Below are positions 15,894 to 23,467 of a DNA stretch of 28,670 bases, piece after piece (within the stretch, counting starts at the first letter, position 1; each line of letters starts with the position of its first letter). The position numbers were made by a program, and so were the translations under genes. The stretch is from an uncultured Hungatella sp. (GTDB lineage Bacteria; Bacillota; Clostridia; Lachnospirales; Lachnospiraceae). The notes under the pieces are model-generated. The model had not been told where the DNA came from. It worked only from the letters and a program-made list of their open reading frames with translations, and did not search any database. Location of the stretch: positions 1 through 28,670 of the forward strand of contig CAJUPQ010000042.1 of assembly GCA_910588505.1 (NCBI GenBank), in the 5' to 3' direction.

Positions 15894-15950
15894 GTATTAT
15901 TTAGTGAGCAAAAGGCTCTGCGACAATCCTCGCCGCCCCTTTGCTCACTA
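15894..15950 (-). repeat. 49-bp palindrome overlapping the stomatin stop codon
   Basis: TAGTGAGCAAA (15902-15912) and its exact complement (15940-15950) enclose inner GGC/GCC and GCGA/TCGC stems around the loop CAATCC. The stomatin TAG stop is the first triplet of the arm. The flanking 17-mer TGCTCACTAAATAATAC (minus strand, 15894-15910) recurs exactly at 21332-21348 after tcdA, and the inner core recurs at 5726-5739. It is a gene-3'-end repeat, possibly affecting mRNA stability or termination. Confidence 0.65.
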
Positions 15951-16880
15951 GTCCCCCGCAATCTCCTTCACCGAACTGATCAGTCCCGCCAGCCCCTGGA
16001 TCTCCGACGGAATGATGATCTTCGTCGCCTTCCCGTCTGCAGCCTTTGCAAAAGCCTCCAGTCCTTTAAGCCTTAACACCGCCTCGTCAGCTCCCACTTC
16101 CTTAATATAACGAAGACCCTCTGCCGTAGCCTGCTGGATCTTTAAGATGGCCTCGGCCTGGCCTTCCGCCTCCTTGATCCGCTTCTCCTTCTCAGCCTCG
16201 GCCCGAAGGATGGCAGACTGCTTATCCGCCTCCGCGTCCAGGATCACAGACTCCTTCTTGCCCTCCGCCACCAGGATGGTGGACTTCTTCTCGCCCTCGG
16301 CCTTCAGGATCGCTTCACGCCGCTCCCGCTCCGCCTTCATCTGCTTCTCCATAGCGTCCTGGATGGCAGCAGGCGGAATGATGTTCTTAAGCTCCACCCG
16401 GTTCACCTTGATGCCCCAGGGGTCTGTGGCCACATCCAGAGACGCCCGCATCTTGGTGTTGATGGTCTCCCTGGAAGTGAGGGTCTGATCCAGCTCCAGA
16501 TCGCCGATGATGTTTCGCAGCGTAGTGGCTGTCAGGTTCTCAATAGCCATAATGGGATTCTCAACCCCGTAAGTAAACAATTTCGGATCCGTGATCTGGA
16601 AAAACACCACCGTGTCAATCCTCATAGTAACATTATCCTTGGTGATCACCGGCTGGGGCGCGAAATCCACCACCTGCTCCTTTAAGATGACCCGCTTTGC
16701 CACCCGGTCAATAAACGGCGCCTTCACGTGAAGCCCCACAGACCAGGTCTCCCGGTAAGCTCCCAGCCGCTCCACTACCATGGCCTGGGCCTGGGGAACG
16801 ATCTTCACACAGGACGACAAAATGATCAAAATAATGATCGCTAACACGATGAACCCTGTAAATCCAACTAAAAATCCCAT
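15948..16880 (-). CDS. SPFH/Band 7 (stomatin-like, QmcA family) membrane protein
   Basis: 310 aa. The N-terminal membrane segment, residues 1-25 (FTGFIVLAIIILIILSSC), is followed by the Band 7 domain (VPQAQAMVVERLGAYRETW to about residue 200). A long alanine/glutamate/lysine-rich coiled coil covers about 175-260 (EGEKKSTILVAEGKKES and similar repeats), with a hydrophobic tail after it. Such proteins oligomerise into membrane microdomain scaffolds, often with an NfeD partner, and the neighbouring gene supplies that partner. The start is the ATG at 16878-16880, one base after the nfeD stop, with GGAGGA in the nfeD end as ribosome binding site. Confidence 0.93.
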   Translation of the reverse strand: MGFLVGFTGFIVLAIIILIILSSCVKIVPQAQAMVVERLGAYRETWSVGLHVKAPFIDRVAKRVILKEQVVDFAPQPVITKDNVTMRIDTVVFFQITDPKLFTYGVENPIMAIENLTATTLRNIIGDLELDQTLTSRETINTKMRASLDVATDPWGIKVNRVELKNIIPPAAIQDAMEKQMKAERERREAILKAEGEKKSTILVAEGKKESVILDAEADKQSAILRAEAEKEKRIKEAEGQAEAILKIQQATAEGLRYIKEVGADEAVLRLKGLEAFAKAADGKATKIIIPSEIQGLAGLISSVKEIAGD

Positions 16881-16881
16881 A

Positions 16882-17322
16882 CTACACTTCCTCCTTCACA
16901 GCTTTGACAATCAACTTTACCCCCTGTATGGCGCATATCTCAACAGTCGCGCCCACAGTGTACACGCAGTCTTCCTCCTTAGACCTGGCAGTCCACTCCT
17001 GGCCGCCTACCACCGCCGTCCCGGTACCCAGGGCGTTGTTCACTTCCTCCGTGACTCTGGCCCGCCTGCCCACCAGGCTGTCCGCGTTAGTCTTCACCGT
17101 ATGCCTGTTCACATACTGCAAGGCCCAGGGTCTGGTAAAGATAAGAAGCACAAAGGACACAAGCACAAACACTGATAGCTGCGCGTTCACGCTAAGGCCC
17201 GCCTTGGCCACAAAGAAAGCCGCCAAAGCCCCGCCGGCAAACCACACCGTAGTCAGCGCCATAGTCGCCGCCTCCACGCCTGCCAGGATTACAAACAATA
17301 TGATCCAATATACCGACGCCAT
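16882..17322 (-). CDS. NfeD family membrane protein
   Basis: 146 aa. Two or three membrane segments lie at residues 5-65 (VYWIILFVILAGVEAATMAL, then TTVWFAGGALAAFFVAK and LSVFVLVSFVLLIFT). A C-terminal OB-fold follows (about residues 80-146), recognisable from SLVGRRARVTEEVNNALGTG and GQEWTARS. This is the short NfeD form that partners stomatin-like proteins; the protease domain of long NfeD proteins is absent. The ATG is preceded by AAGGAGGGG. It has its own promoter and a leader with two hairpins, and the stomatin gene follows with one base between them. Confidence 0.92.
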   Translation of the reverse strand: MASVYWIILFVILAGVEAATMALTTVWFAGGALAAFFVAKAGLSVNAQLSVFVLVSFVLLIFTRPWALQYVNRHTVKTNADSLVGRRARVTEEVNNALGTGTAVVGGQEWTARSKEEDCVYTVGATVEICAIQGVKLIVKAVKEEV

Positions 17323-17339
17323 GGAACCCCTCCTTTTTC

Positions 17340-17394
17340 CTCCGGATCGCCGGAGTTTTCTGTAACAGTTCAGATAACCCTTGAACTGCTACAG
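17340..17394 (-). promoter_or_regulatory. Two hairpins in the nfeD leader
   Basis: The first stem pairs 17382-17394 with 17360-17372 (CTGTAGCAGTTCA on the minus strand, one mismatch in 13). The second is CTCCGG/CCGGAG around a 4-nt loop (17340-17355), directly before the AAGGAGGGG ribosome binding site. Both fall within the predicted 78-nt leader. The 13-bp dyad could instead be a protein operator. Confidence 0.5.
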
Positions 17395-17407
17395 TTTTCT
17401 TACAACT

Positions 17408-17436
17408 ATTATAAACAATTATACAGATTCCATCAA
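17408..17436 (-). promoter_or_regulatory. Sigma-A promoter of the nfeD-stomatin pair
   Basis: On the minus strand TTGATG (17431-17436), a 17-bp spacer and TATAAT (17408-17413). Transcription should start near 17401. Confidence 0.65.
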
Positions 17437-17455
17437 CAAAACATTTCTTAAGATT

Positions 17456-18244
17456 TCATCCCCTCCTCTGTCTTGCCGCCTCAAACATCAGGAGAGCCGA
17501 CGCCACCGCCGCGTTCAGCGACTCCACATTCCCCTTCATAGGGATACGCACCCAGGCATCCGCCAGGTCCGCGGTCTCGCGCCGAAGTCCCTTAGCCTCA
17601 TTTCCCACCAGAAACCCGCAGGCTCCCCGGTAATCTTCCCGGTCATAGGCGTGTTTTCCATCCAGATGGGCCGCGTACAGCCGCAGTCCGTCCCCTTTAA
17701 ACTCCCGCACCGTCCCGCCAAGCTCATCCACATACAAAAACGGCACCCTGTACACAGACCCCATGGTGGAGCGTATGACCTTTGGGTTGTAGATATCCGC
17801 GCTCTCCCGGTCCATGATGACTCCTGTGACGCCCGCAGCCTCACCGGCCCTCAGGATCGTCCCCAGATTCCCCGGATCCTGGATTGTCTCCAAAAACATC
17901 ACAAGGGGCTTGGCGCCGCCGTCTCGTATATCCTCTAGGGAATACCGGTACTGTCTGGCCACGGCGGCCACTCCCTGAGGCGTCTGGGTGTCGGAGATAG
18001 ATTTTAGCACCTCCCCGGTCACAAGGACCACCTTTTTCCCATCCACCTGCTCCACCATCCTCTGATGGTCCGGGTCCTCCAAAAACCGCTCTGTCACAAA
18101 CACCTGCTCCACCCGGTCCTTAGGAAGCTCCTCAAACATCTTGGGGCCTTCCACCAGAAATAGCCCTGACTCCCGCCTGGATCTGGCCCTTTTCCCCAGA
18201 GCCGCAGCCTGCTTTGCCAGACTGTTGCCTGTGCTGCTGATCAT
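17456..18244 (-). CDS. TrmH/SpoU family RNA 2'-O-methyltransferase
   Basis: 262 aa. The N-terminal substrate-binding domain (residues 1-100, FLVEGPKMFEEL) precedes a SPOUT knot domain with all three motifs: motif 1 ETIQDPGNLGTILRAGEAAG, motif 2 FLVGNEAKGLRRE and motif 3 IPMKGNVESLNAAVASALLM. It should transfer methyl from SAM to a ribose in rRNA or tRNA; the exact site cannot be assigned. The start is the ATG at 18242-18244, which overlaps the nadE stop as ATGA and has GGAGGG upstream inside nadE, so the two genes are translationally coupled. Confidence 0.92.
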   Translation of the reverse strand: MISSTGNSLAKQAAALGKRARSRRESGLFLVEGPKMFEELPKDRVEQVFVTERFLEDPDHQRMVEQVDGKKVVLVTGEVLKSISDTQTPQGVAAVARQYRYSLEDIRDGGAKPLVMFLETIQDPGNLGTILRAGEAAGVTGVIMDRESADIYNPKVIRSTMGSVYRVPFLYVDELGGTVREFKGDGLRLYAAHLDGKHAYDREDYRGACGFLVGNEAKGLRRETADLADAWVRIPMKGNVESLNAAVASALLMFEAARQRRG

Positions 18245-20163
18245 GACAATCCCTCCACCTGCAAAAGCCACAGTCTCCCGCTGGCGTCGCTGGGCATTCG
18301 CAGATCCCCCCTGGGTGACACGGCCACAGAGCCCACCTTAGGCCCGTCCGGCAGACAGGACCGCTTAAACTGCTGGGAAAAGAACCGCCGGTAAAACACC
18401 TTCATCCATCTTAAGATCGTCTCCCCGGAATACTCCTCCCCAAAAGCGTGGACCGCCATCCGAAAGATCCTGGCCGGCTCATACCCAAACCGCAGCATAT
18501 AATATAGGAAGAAATCGTGCAGCTCATAGGGCCCCACCAGATCCTCGGTCTTCTGGGCAATAGCTCCTTTGTCCGGCGGCAGAAGCTCCGGGCTCACAGG
18601 CGTGTCCAAAACATCCAAAAGCACATCCCGAAGCTGCTCCTGGCCGCAGGTATCCGCATAGTATCTGACCAGGTGCCGAACCAAAGTCTTTGGAACCGAA
18701 CCGTTGACCCCGTACATGGACATGTGGTCCCCATTGTACGTAGCCCACCCAAGGGCCAGCTCCGACATATCCCCCGTGCCGATGACCAGGCCCCCCACCT
18801 GGTTAGCCACATCCATGAGAACCTGGGTCCGCTCCCTGGCCTGGCTGTTTTCATAAGTCACATCATGGTTGTCCGGGTCATGGCCGATATCCCGAAAATG
18901 TGCCGTCACCGACTCCTTAATGTCGATCTCCCGAAGCTCTGCCCCCAGCCGCCTTGTCATGACGCAGGCATTATGGTAAGTCCTGTCCGTGGTGCCAAAA
19001 CAGGGCATGGTCACCCCATGGATCTGACTCCGGGGCAGTCCCAAGCTGTCAAACGCCCTGGCCGTCACAAGAAGGGCAAGGGTCGAGTCGAGGCCGCCGG
19101 AAATCCCGATCACTGCGTGCCCCGCGCCGGTGTGCTCCAGCCTCTTTTTCAGCCCCATAGCCTGGATGGACAAGATCTGTTCACACCTTCTGCTTCTCTC
19201 CCCCTCATCCCTTGGCACAAAAGGATAGGGGGCAATGTGCCGGTCAAGGTCCAGATGTTCCACCTCCAGCCGAAACTCCACGGTCATGTAATCCCCCTCC
19301 TCGCCCTCACCGGAAGGCCTGTGAGTGTTCATCCTCCTCCGCTCGCTGACCAGCCTTCTAAGATCCAGATCCCCGTAAATACATCCGTGGCCAAACCGTT
19401 TGGACTCCCCAAGGCATGTGCCGTTCTCCGCGATAATATTGTGGCCCCCGAACACCAGATCCTGAGTGGACTCCCCCTCCCCCGCGTTGGCGTACACATA
19501 CCCGCACACCAGCCGGGCCGACTGACCGCAGATAAGCGAGCTTCGGTAACTGTCCTTTCCCACCGTCTCGTCGCTGGCCGAACAGTTGGCAATAACCGTG
19601 GCCCCGGCGCAGGCGTGGCGGATGGAGGGCGGACATGGAACCCACACGTCCTCACAGATCTCCGCCGCCAGCACAAGCCCAGGCACGGTGGCACAGGAAA
19701 AGAGAAGATCCGCCCCCATGGGAACCGGCTCCCCCTCAAACTCCACCCACATCGGCTTCCGGTTTCCCGGCGTAAAATGGCGAAGCTCGTAAAACTCCGA
19801 ATAATTGGGGATGTTTAATTTTGGCACCAGCCCCAAAAGCCGCCCCCCTGCCACAACCGCAGCCACATTGTACAGCGCGCCGTTATGCTGAAACGGCAGC
19901 CCCATAAACCCAATAACATCGAGATGGTTGGAGTCCCTGATGATCCTTGCCAGCTGCTTTCTGGCAGCGTCCAAAAGGGCGTCCTGCAAAAACAGATCCC
20001 CGCAGGTATACCCGGTCAGACACAGCTCCGGAAATACCATAACCTTAGCGTGATCCTTTACCCCCTGCTCCATCAGTTTCAGTATCTGCCCCGCGTTGTA
20101 CTCCGGATCCGCCACCCGGATCTTCGGCGTCGCCGCCGCCACCCTTATAAATCCCTGTTCCAT
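18241..20163 (-). CDS. nadE: NAD+ synthase, glutamine-hydrolysing
   Basis: 640 aa, the usual size of the two-domain enzyme. The N-terminal nitrilase-type glutaminase has the triad E46 (FPELCLTGY), K115 (VPKLNIPNY) and C170 (AAEICEDVW). The C-terminal synthetase has the P-loop SGGLDS (355-360) and later TGDMSELALGW. It makes NAD from nicotinate adenine dinucleotide using glutamine and ATP. The ATG is preceded by AGAGGG. Its best promoter lies at 20427-20455, beyond a 227-bp palindromic element, so that element would be part of the nadE mRNA leader. trmH follows with a 4-nt overlap. Confidence 0.97.
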   Translation of the reverse strand: MEQGFIRVAAATPKIRVADPEYNAGQILKLMEQGVKDHAKVMVFPELCLTGYTCGDLFLQDALLDAARKQLARIIRDSNHLDVIGFMGLPFQHNGALYNVAAVVAGGRLLGLVPKLNIPNYSEFYELRHFTPGNRKPMWVEFEGEPVPMGADLLFSCATVPGLVLAAEICEDVWVPCPPSIRHACAGATVIANCSASDETVGKDSYRSSLICGQSARLVCGYVYANAGEGESTQDLVFGGHNIIAENGTCLGESKRFGHGCIYGDLDLRRLVSERRRMNTHRPSGEGEEGDYMTVEFRLEVEHLDLDRHIAPYPFVPRDEGERSRRCEQILSIQAMGLKKRLEHTGAGHAVIGISGGLDSTLALLVTARAFDSLGLPRSQIHGVTMPCFGTTDRTYHNACVMTRRLGAELREIDIKESVTAHFRDIGHDPDNHDVTYENSQARERTQVLMDVANQVGGLVIGTGDMSELALGWATYNGDHMSMYGVNGSVPKTLVRHLVRYYADTCGQEQLRDVLLDVLDTPVSPELLPPDKGAIAQKTEDLVGPYELHDFFLYYMLRFGYEPARIFRMAVHAFGEEYSGETILRWMKVFYRRFFSQQFKRSCLPDGPKVGSVAVSPRGDLRMPSDASGRLWLLQVEGLS

Positions 20164-20186
20164 AATAATTCCCTCTTTTTCCTTTT

Positions 20187-20413
20187 AATGTACTCTCGGA
20201 GTCTCTTTGTGCCTGATTTTGTGAGATGATTTTTTGTCAGATGTGCATACCCAAGGGCATACCGTAATACATGCTCCTACGGAGCGGCGGCACTCTGCGC
20301 CACAAGGTATAAATTTATGAGGCGTACGTGGAACGTACGTTGATTAAATTTATGTGCATATGACGGAAAATCATCCGCAAAGGCAGGTGCAGGAGAGATT
20401 CCGAGAGTACATT
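20187..20413 (+). repeat. 227-bp palindromic element, candidate structured RNA or MITE-like insertion
   Basis: The ends are a perfect 14-bp inverted repeat, AATGTACTCTCGGA (20187-20200 and 20400-20413). Homology between the arms continues for 63 nt each (20187-20249, 20351-20413). Of 62 aligned pairs, 49 are Watson-Crick. The differences are 11 transitions, 2 transversions and 2 single-base gaps, and all 11 transitions give G-U pairs on the plus strand. The 101-nt centre has further stems: GCTCC/GGAGC (20273-20285), ATACC/GGTAT (20259-20263 with 20306-20310) and CGTACGT/ACGTACG (20323-20339). A plus-strand RNA would end in UUUUAUU. It lies 24 nt upstream of the nadE start, and no protein is supported in it. 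Confidence 0.75.
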
Positions 20414-20426
20414 TTATTATGGGTCT

Positions 20427-20455
20427 ATTGTGCAAGGTTTTCAAAAATATGTCAA
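20427..20455 (-). promoter_or_regulatory. Predicted nadE promoter
   Basis: On the minus strand TTGACA (20450-20455), a 17-bp spacer and CACAAT (20427-20432). It lies outside the palindromic element, giving nadE a leader of about 257 nt. It is back-to-back with the tcdA promoter. Confidence 0.55.
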
Positions 20456-20473
20456 GAGGGATCGTAAAATCTG

Positions 20474-20503
20474 TTGACAGAAAAGGGCGCCGATGATTAT
20501 AAT
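20474..20503 (+). promoter_or_regulatory. Sigma-A promoter of tcdA
   Basis: Perfect TTGACA (20474-20479) and TATAAT (20498-20503) with an 18-bp spacer. Transcription should start near 20510, about 70 nt before the tcdA start codon. Confidence 0.8.
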
Positions 20504-20521
20504 GAATCGTAGTCGAATCCC

Positions 20522-20552
20522 GCAAAAGGGGCGGTACATACGTCCCCTTTGC
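20522..20552 (+). promoter_or_regulatory. Hairpin in the tcdA leader
   Basis: GCAAAAGGGGCG (20522-20533) pairs with CGTCCCCTTTGC (20541-20552) with single-base bulges. It falls in the predicted tcdA 5' leader, 28 nt before the start codon. The arm resembles the GCAAAGGGGCGG segment of the palindrome near 15940, but the match is too short to prove kinship. Confidence 0.4.
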
Positions 20553-20579
20553 CTGTCATACCAACACAGAAAGGCAGAT

Positions 20580-21320
20580 ATGGATAACCCTGAATTCTTA
20601 ACACCCCACCCATTTTCAAGAACAGAGATGCTCATCGGCCCCCAGGCCTTTGACCGCTTAAGCTCCGCCTCCGTCCTGGTCTTCGGCGCAGGCGGCGTAG
20701 GCTCCCACTGCATCGAAGCCCTGGCCCGCGGCGGCGTAGGACGCCTCATCATCGTAGACCCTGACAATGTATCCCTGACAAACATAAACCGCCAGAGCAT
20801 TGCCCTCCACAGCACCGTGGGCCGCCCCAAAACCCTTGTTATGAAAGAGCGGATCCTGGACATCAACCCGGACGCCCTTGTGTGGACCAGCCAGACCTTC
20901 ATCCTCCCGGAAAATCTGGAGGCCTTTTTCGCCCACATCCCGTGGACGCCGGACTACATCATCGATGCCATTGACACCATAGCCGCCAAGCTGGCCATAG
21001 CCGCCTTTGCCTATGACCGCCAGATCCCCCTGATCTCCTCCATGGGAACCGGCAACAAGCTCCACCCGGAGCTGTTTGAGATCGCCGATATCAAAGGCAC
21101 CTCCGTCTGCCCTCTGTGCAGGGTCATGCGGCGGGAGTTAAAGCGCCTGGGAATCCCGGCTCTGAAAGTCCTCTACTCCAGGGAAGTCCCCCTAAAGCCG
21201 GTCTGCCCCGTCCAGGAAGAGACCGGGAAGCGCTCCGTCCCGGGAAGCATCTCCTTTGTACCTCCCGTGGCAGGTCTTCTCATAGCCGGAGAGGTGATCC
21301 GGCAGCTGGCAGAGCTTTAA
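20580..21320 (+). CDS. tcdA: tRNA threonylcarbamoyladenosine dehydratase (ThiF/MoeB superfamily)
   Basis: 246 aa. It has the E1-like nucleotide-binding motif VLVFGAGGVGSHCIEALARG (residues 32-51), DPDNVSLTNINRQ (61-72) and the TcdA-type region VCPLCRVMRRELKRLGI (about 176-192). TcdA cyclises the t6A base at position 37 of tRNAs that read ANN codons, using ATP. The start is the ATG at 20580, with AAAGG 5 nt upstream and aligned with the family N-terminus; an in-frame ATG at 20493 would begin inside the promoter. No csdA/csdE sulfur-transfer genes are adjacent. The 3' end carries a copy of the 17-bp gene-end repeat. Confidence 0.93.
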   Translation: MDNPEFLTPHPFSRTEMLIGPQAFDRLSSASVLVFGAGGVGSHCIEALARGGVGRLIIVDPDNVSLTNINRQSIALHSTVGRPKTLVMKERILDINPDALVWTSQTFILPENLEAFFAHIPWTPDYIIDAIDTIAAKLAIAAFAYDRQIPLISSMGTGNKLHPELFEIADIKGTSVCPLCRVMRRELKRLGIPALKVLYSREVPLKPVCPVQEETGKRSVPGSISFVPPVAGLLIAGEVIRQLAEL

Positions 21321-21331
21321 GCGCCGATTAC

Positions 21332-21348
21332 TGCTCACTAAATAATAC
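21332..21348 (+). repeat. Partial copy of the gene-end repeat after tcdA
   Basis: TGCTCACTAAATAATAC is identical to the sense-strand sequence after the stomatin gene (15894-15910, minus strand). It starts 11 bp after the tcdA stop. The left palindrome arm is missing, so this is a degenerate or half copy. Confidence 0.5.
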
Positions 21349-21435
21349 ACCAATTTCAGTTCCTCCGTGGATCGTGACAAGCACCGCAAAAAATCCAAAA
21401 GAATTTCCCAAAAATCTTTACTGTTTCTAAAATAT

Positions 21436-21743
21436 GTGTTAACATAATAGATAGAAAACCATGGCCGTGAAAGGACAGATACTTATCATTGCGCCATGGC
21501 TTGATACGGCATGGGCAGTTTTAGGGCTGCCCCGCTAAAAGAGTGTTCCAAAGGTTCCTGCTGTCCCTGTTTTTGCACCTGCTTTTTAGCCAGAAGCGTT
21601 AACACCCATTCATCTTATACTCCTGACAAAAACACCTTGCAGACTTAAGACACAAAAGCCTTTTGCGGAACGCTCCCAAAGATCTTATGGCAGAGGGAAA
21701 TAAACCGCTAAAGCGTCCCTCTGTACCATAGTGCAGTATGCAC
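21436..21743 (+). promoter_or_regulatory. Long structured leader ahead of the chemoreceptor gene
   Basis: The 440 bp between tcdA and the chemoreceptor hold no gene but several stems: CCATGGCCGT/ACGGCATGG (21459-21468 with 21506-21514), GGGCAG/CTGCCC (21513-21532), GAGTGTTCC/GGAACGCTC (21541-21549 with 21667-21675) extended by AAAGG/CCTTT, CAGAGGGA/TCCCTCTG (21691-21698 with 21716-21723) capped by CGCT/AGCG, and GTGCA/TGCAC (21731-21743) just before the ribosome binding site. Some are alternatives to each other. A -10-like CATAAT (21443-21448) with a poor -35 may start the RNA. It does not match the c-di-GMP riboswitch cores I know. Confidence 0.45.
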
Positions 21744-21761
21744 GGTTATGGAGGTATAAGT

Positions 21762-23447
21762 ATGAAGAATCTAAAGATTTTTATCAAGCTCATGTTTGCC
21801 TTTGGCTCCATACTGTTGGCCACATTCATACTTGGCATAACAGCGCTGGTGTCCATCCAGTCCTTAAACAAGATTTCCAGCAACTTCGTTGAAGTGTCCG
21901 TTCCCAGCGTCAGCTATCTCTGGACAGCCCGCCGGGCCATCCAGGCCACGGAAAAGATGGCCCTGGAGACCACGGTAGTCATGACAGAGGAAGAACTGAA
22001 AGAGATCGAGAGCACCCTGATGACAGAGCGCAATTCTCTGGATCAGGCCCTGAAAGACCTGCTCGCCGTTTCCCCCCAGTTCCAGTCCCAGGTGGACGCC
22101 ATTGAAGACGAGCTGGTCAATGTCTCCGCGTACCGCCAGCAGATCCTGGATGAGGCCTACAAGTTCACCACCGAAGGCAACGCCAAGGCCTACGAGCTTT
22201 ACAGAAACGAGTATCACGACGCCTTTGAGAAGGTAAGACTCTCCTTGGTGTCCCTGACCCAGGATGTGGACAACCAGATCGCCGAGGATTATACTAATGC
22301 CCTGCGCACGAAGAATATCGCCACCGCCATAACTTTTCTGATCCTTGTGATTGCCATCGCAATCATCGCGTTCTACATCGTACTTTTGACCAAGCAGATC
22401 GTAACTCCGGTCAGAGAGCTGGAGCAGGCGGCGACCCTTGTGTCACAGGGACAGCTTGAGACGGAGATCCACTATGAGGCCTCGGACGAGATCGGACTGC
22501 TGGCCGCCAGCATCCGCACTCTGGTCACCACCCTGAAGAACATCATCCATGATGTGGATTATCTTCTGGACGAGATGGCAGGCGGCGACTTTACGGTCAC
22601 CAGCAAAAATCATGACTATTATATCGGCGACTTTAACAGCATTCTGGTTTCCCTGCGCAAGTTGAAAAACCGTTTGAGCCAGACTCTGCAGCAGATCGAC
22701 ATCTCCGCGGACCAGGTTAACTCCGGCGGCGGACAGGTTTCCAGCGGCGCTCAAGCTTTGGCCCAGGGCGCTACCGAGCAGGCTTCCTCCGTGGAAGAGC
22801 TGGCCGCCACCATTAAGGAGATCTCCTACAAGATCGAGGCCACTGCAGAGCACGCCAAGACCGCGAAGGCCGAGAACCTTCAGTCCCACGAGATGATCAA
22901 CACATGTTCCGCCCACATGTCCGACCTGATGAACGCCATGGGCGCTATCAACGACAAGTCCAAGGAGATTGGCAAAGTTATCAAGACCATTGAAGATATC
23001 GCGTTCCAGACCAATATCCTGGCGCTTAACGCCGCTGTGGAGGCCGCAAGAGCCGGAAGCGCAGGCAAAGGCTTCGCCGTTGTTGCCGACGAAGTGCGTA
23101 ACCTGGCCACAAAGTCCCAGGAGGCGTCCAAGAGCAGCGCCGCCCTGATCGAAGAGACGGTAAAAGCCGTGGATGAAGGCAGCAGACTGTCTGAGGAGAC
23201 GGACAAGGCTCTCCAGAACGTGGTAGACAGCGCCCAGAAGATCCTGGATGCCGTGTCCCTGATCTCCGACGCCACGGAGGAGCAGTCCTTCGCCGTGTCA
23301 CAGGTTACCACTGGCATTGACCAGATCTCCAGCGTGGTTCAGACCAACTCCGCCACTGCCGAGGAGAGCGCCGCTGCCAGCGAGGAGCTGTCAAGCCAGG
23401 CCAATATTCTGAAAGATTTGGTAGGTCAGTTTCGTTTTACCAGATAA
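21762..23447 (+). CDS. Methyl-accepting chemotaxis protein
   Basis: 561 aa. Membrane segment 1 is at about residues 5-31 (LMFAFGSILLATFILGITALV). An extracytoplasmic four-helix-bundle sensor follows (about 32-190), then membrane segment 2 at about 196-220 (ITFLILVIAIAIIAFYIVLLT), a HAMP domain (TPVRELEQAATLVSQGQLETEI) and the long cytoplasmic coiled-coil signalling domain. Its hairpin tip IAFQTNILALNAAVEAARAG contacts CheA/CheW. There is no C-terminal CheR/CheB pentapeptide. The start is the ATG at 21762, with GGAGG 7 nt upstream; an in-frame ATG at 21738 overlaps a hairpin. No other chemotaxis genes are nearby, so it is an orphan receptor; the ligand is unknown. Confidence 0.95.
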   Translation: MKNLKIFIKLMFAFGSILLATFILGITALVSIQSLNKISSNFVEVSVPSVSYLWTARRAIQATEKMALETTVVMTEEELKEIESTLMTERNSLDQALKDLLAVSPQFQSQVDAIEDELVNVSAYRQQILDEAYKFTTEGNAKAYELYRNEYHDAFEKVRLSLVSLTQDVDNQIAEDYTNALRTKNIATAITFLILVIAIAIIAFYIVLLTKQIVTPVRELEQAATLVSQGQLETEIHYEASDEIGLLAASIRTLVTTLKNIIHDVDYLLDEMAGGDFTVTSKNHDYYIGDFNSILVSLRKLKNRLSQTLQQIDISADQVNSGGGQVSSGAQALAQGATEQASSVEELAATIKEISYKIEATAEHAKTAKAENLQSHEMINTCSAHMSDLMNAMGAINDKSKEIGKVIKTIEDIAFQTNILALNAAVEAARAGSAGKGFAVVADEVRNLATKSQEASKSSAALIEETVKAVDEGSRLSEETDKALQNVVDSAQKILDAVSLISDATEEQSFAVSQVTTGIDQISSVVQTNSATAEESAAASEELSSQANILKDLVGQFRFTR

Positions 23448-23467
23448 CTCTTTGTTCTAAGAACGAT

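Noticed and set aside
18517..19818. A 433-aa plus-strand frame opposite nadE
   Set aside because: It is the antisense shadow of nadE, whose catalytic motifs are all intact; it is rich in proline, histidine and arginine, as GC-rich antisense frames are.
20277..20525. An 82-aa minus-strand frame between nadE and tcdA
   Set aside because: It runs through the palindromic element and both promoters, has no ribosome binding site and no recognisable protein character.
21430..21760. A c-di-GMP riboswitch (class I or II) ahead of the chemoreceptor gene
   Set aside because: The conserved cores of either class are not present; only unassigned stems can be seen.
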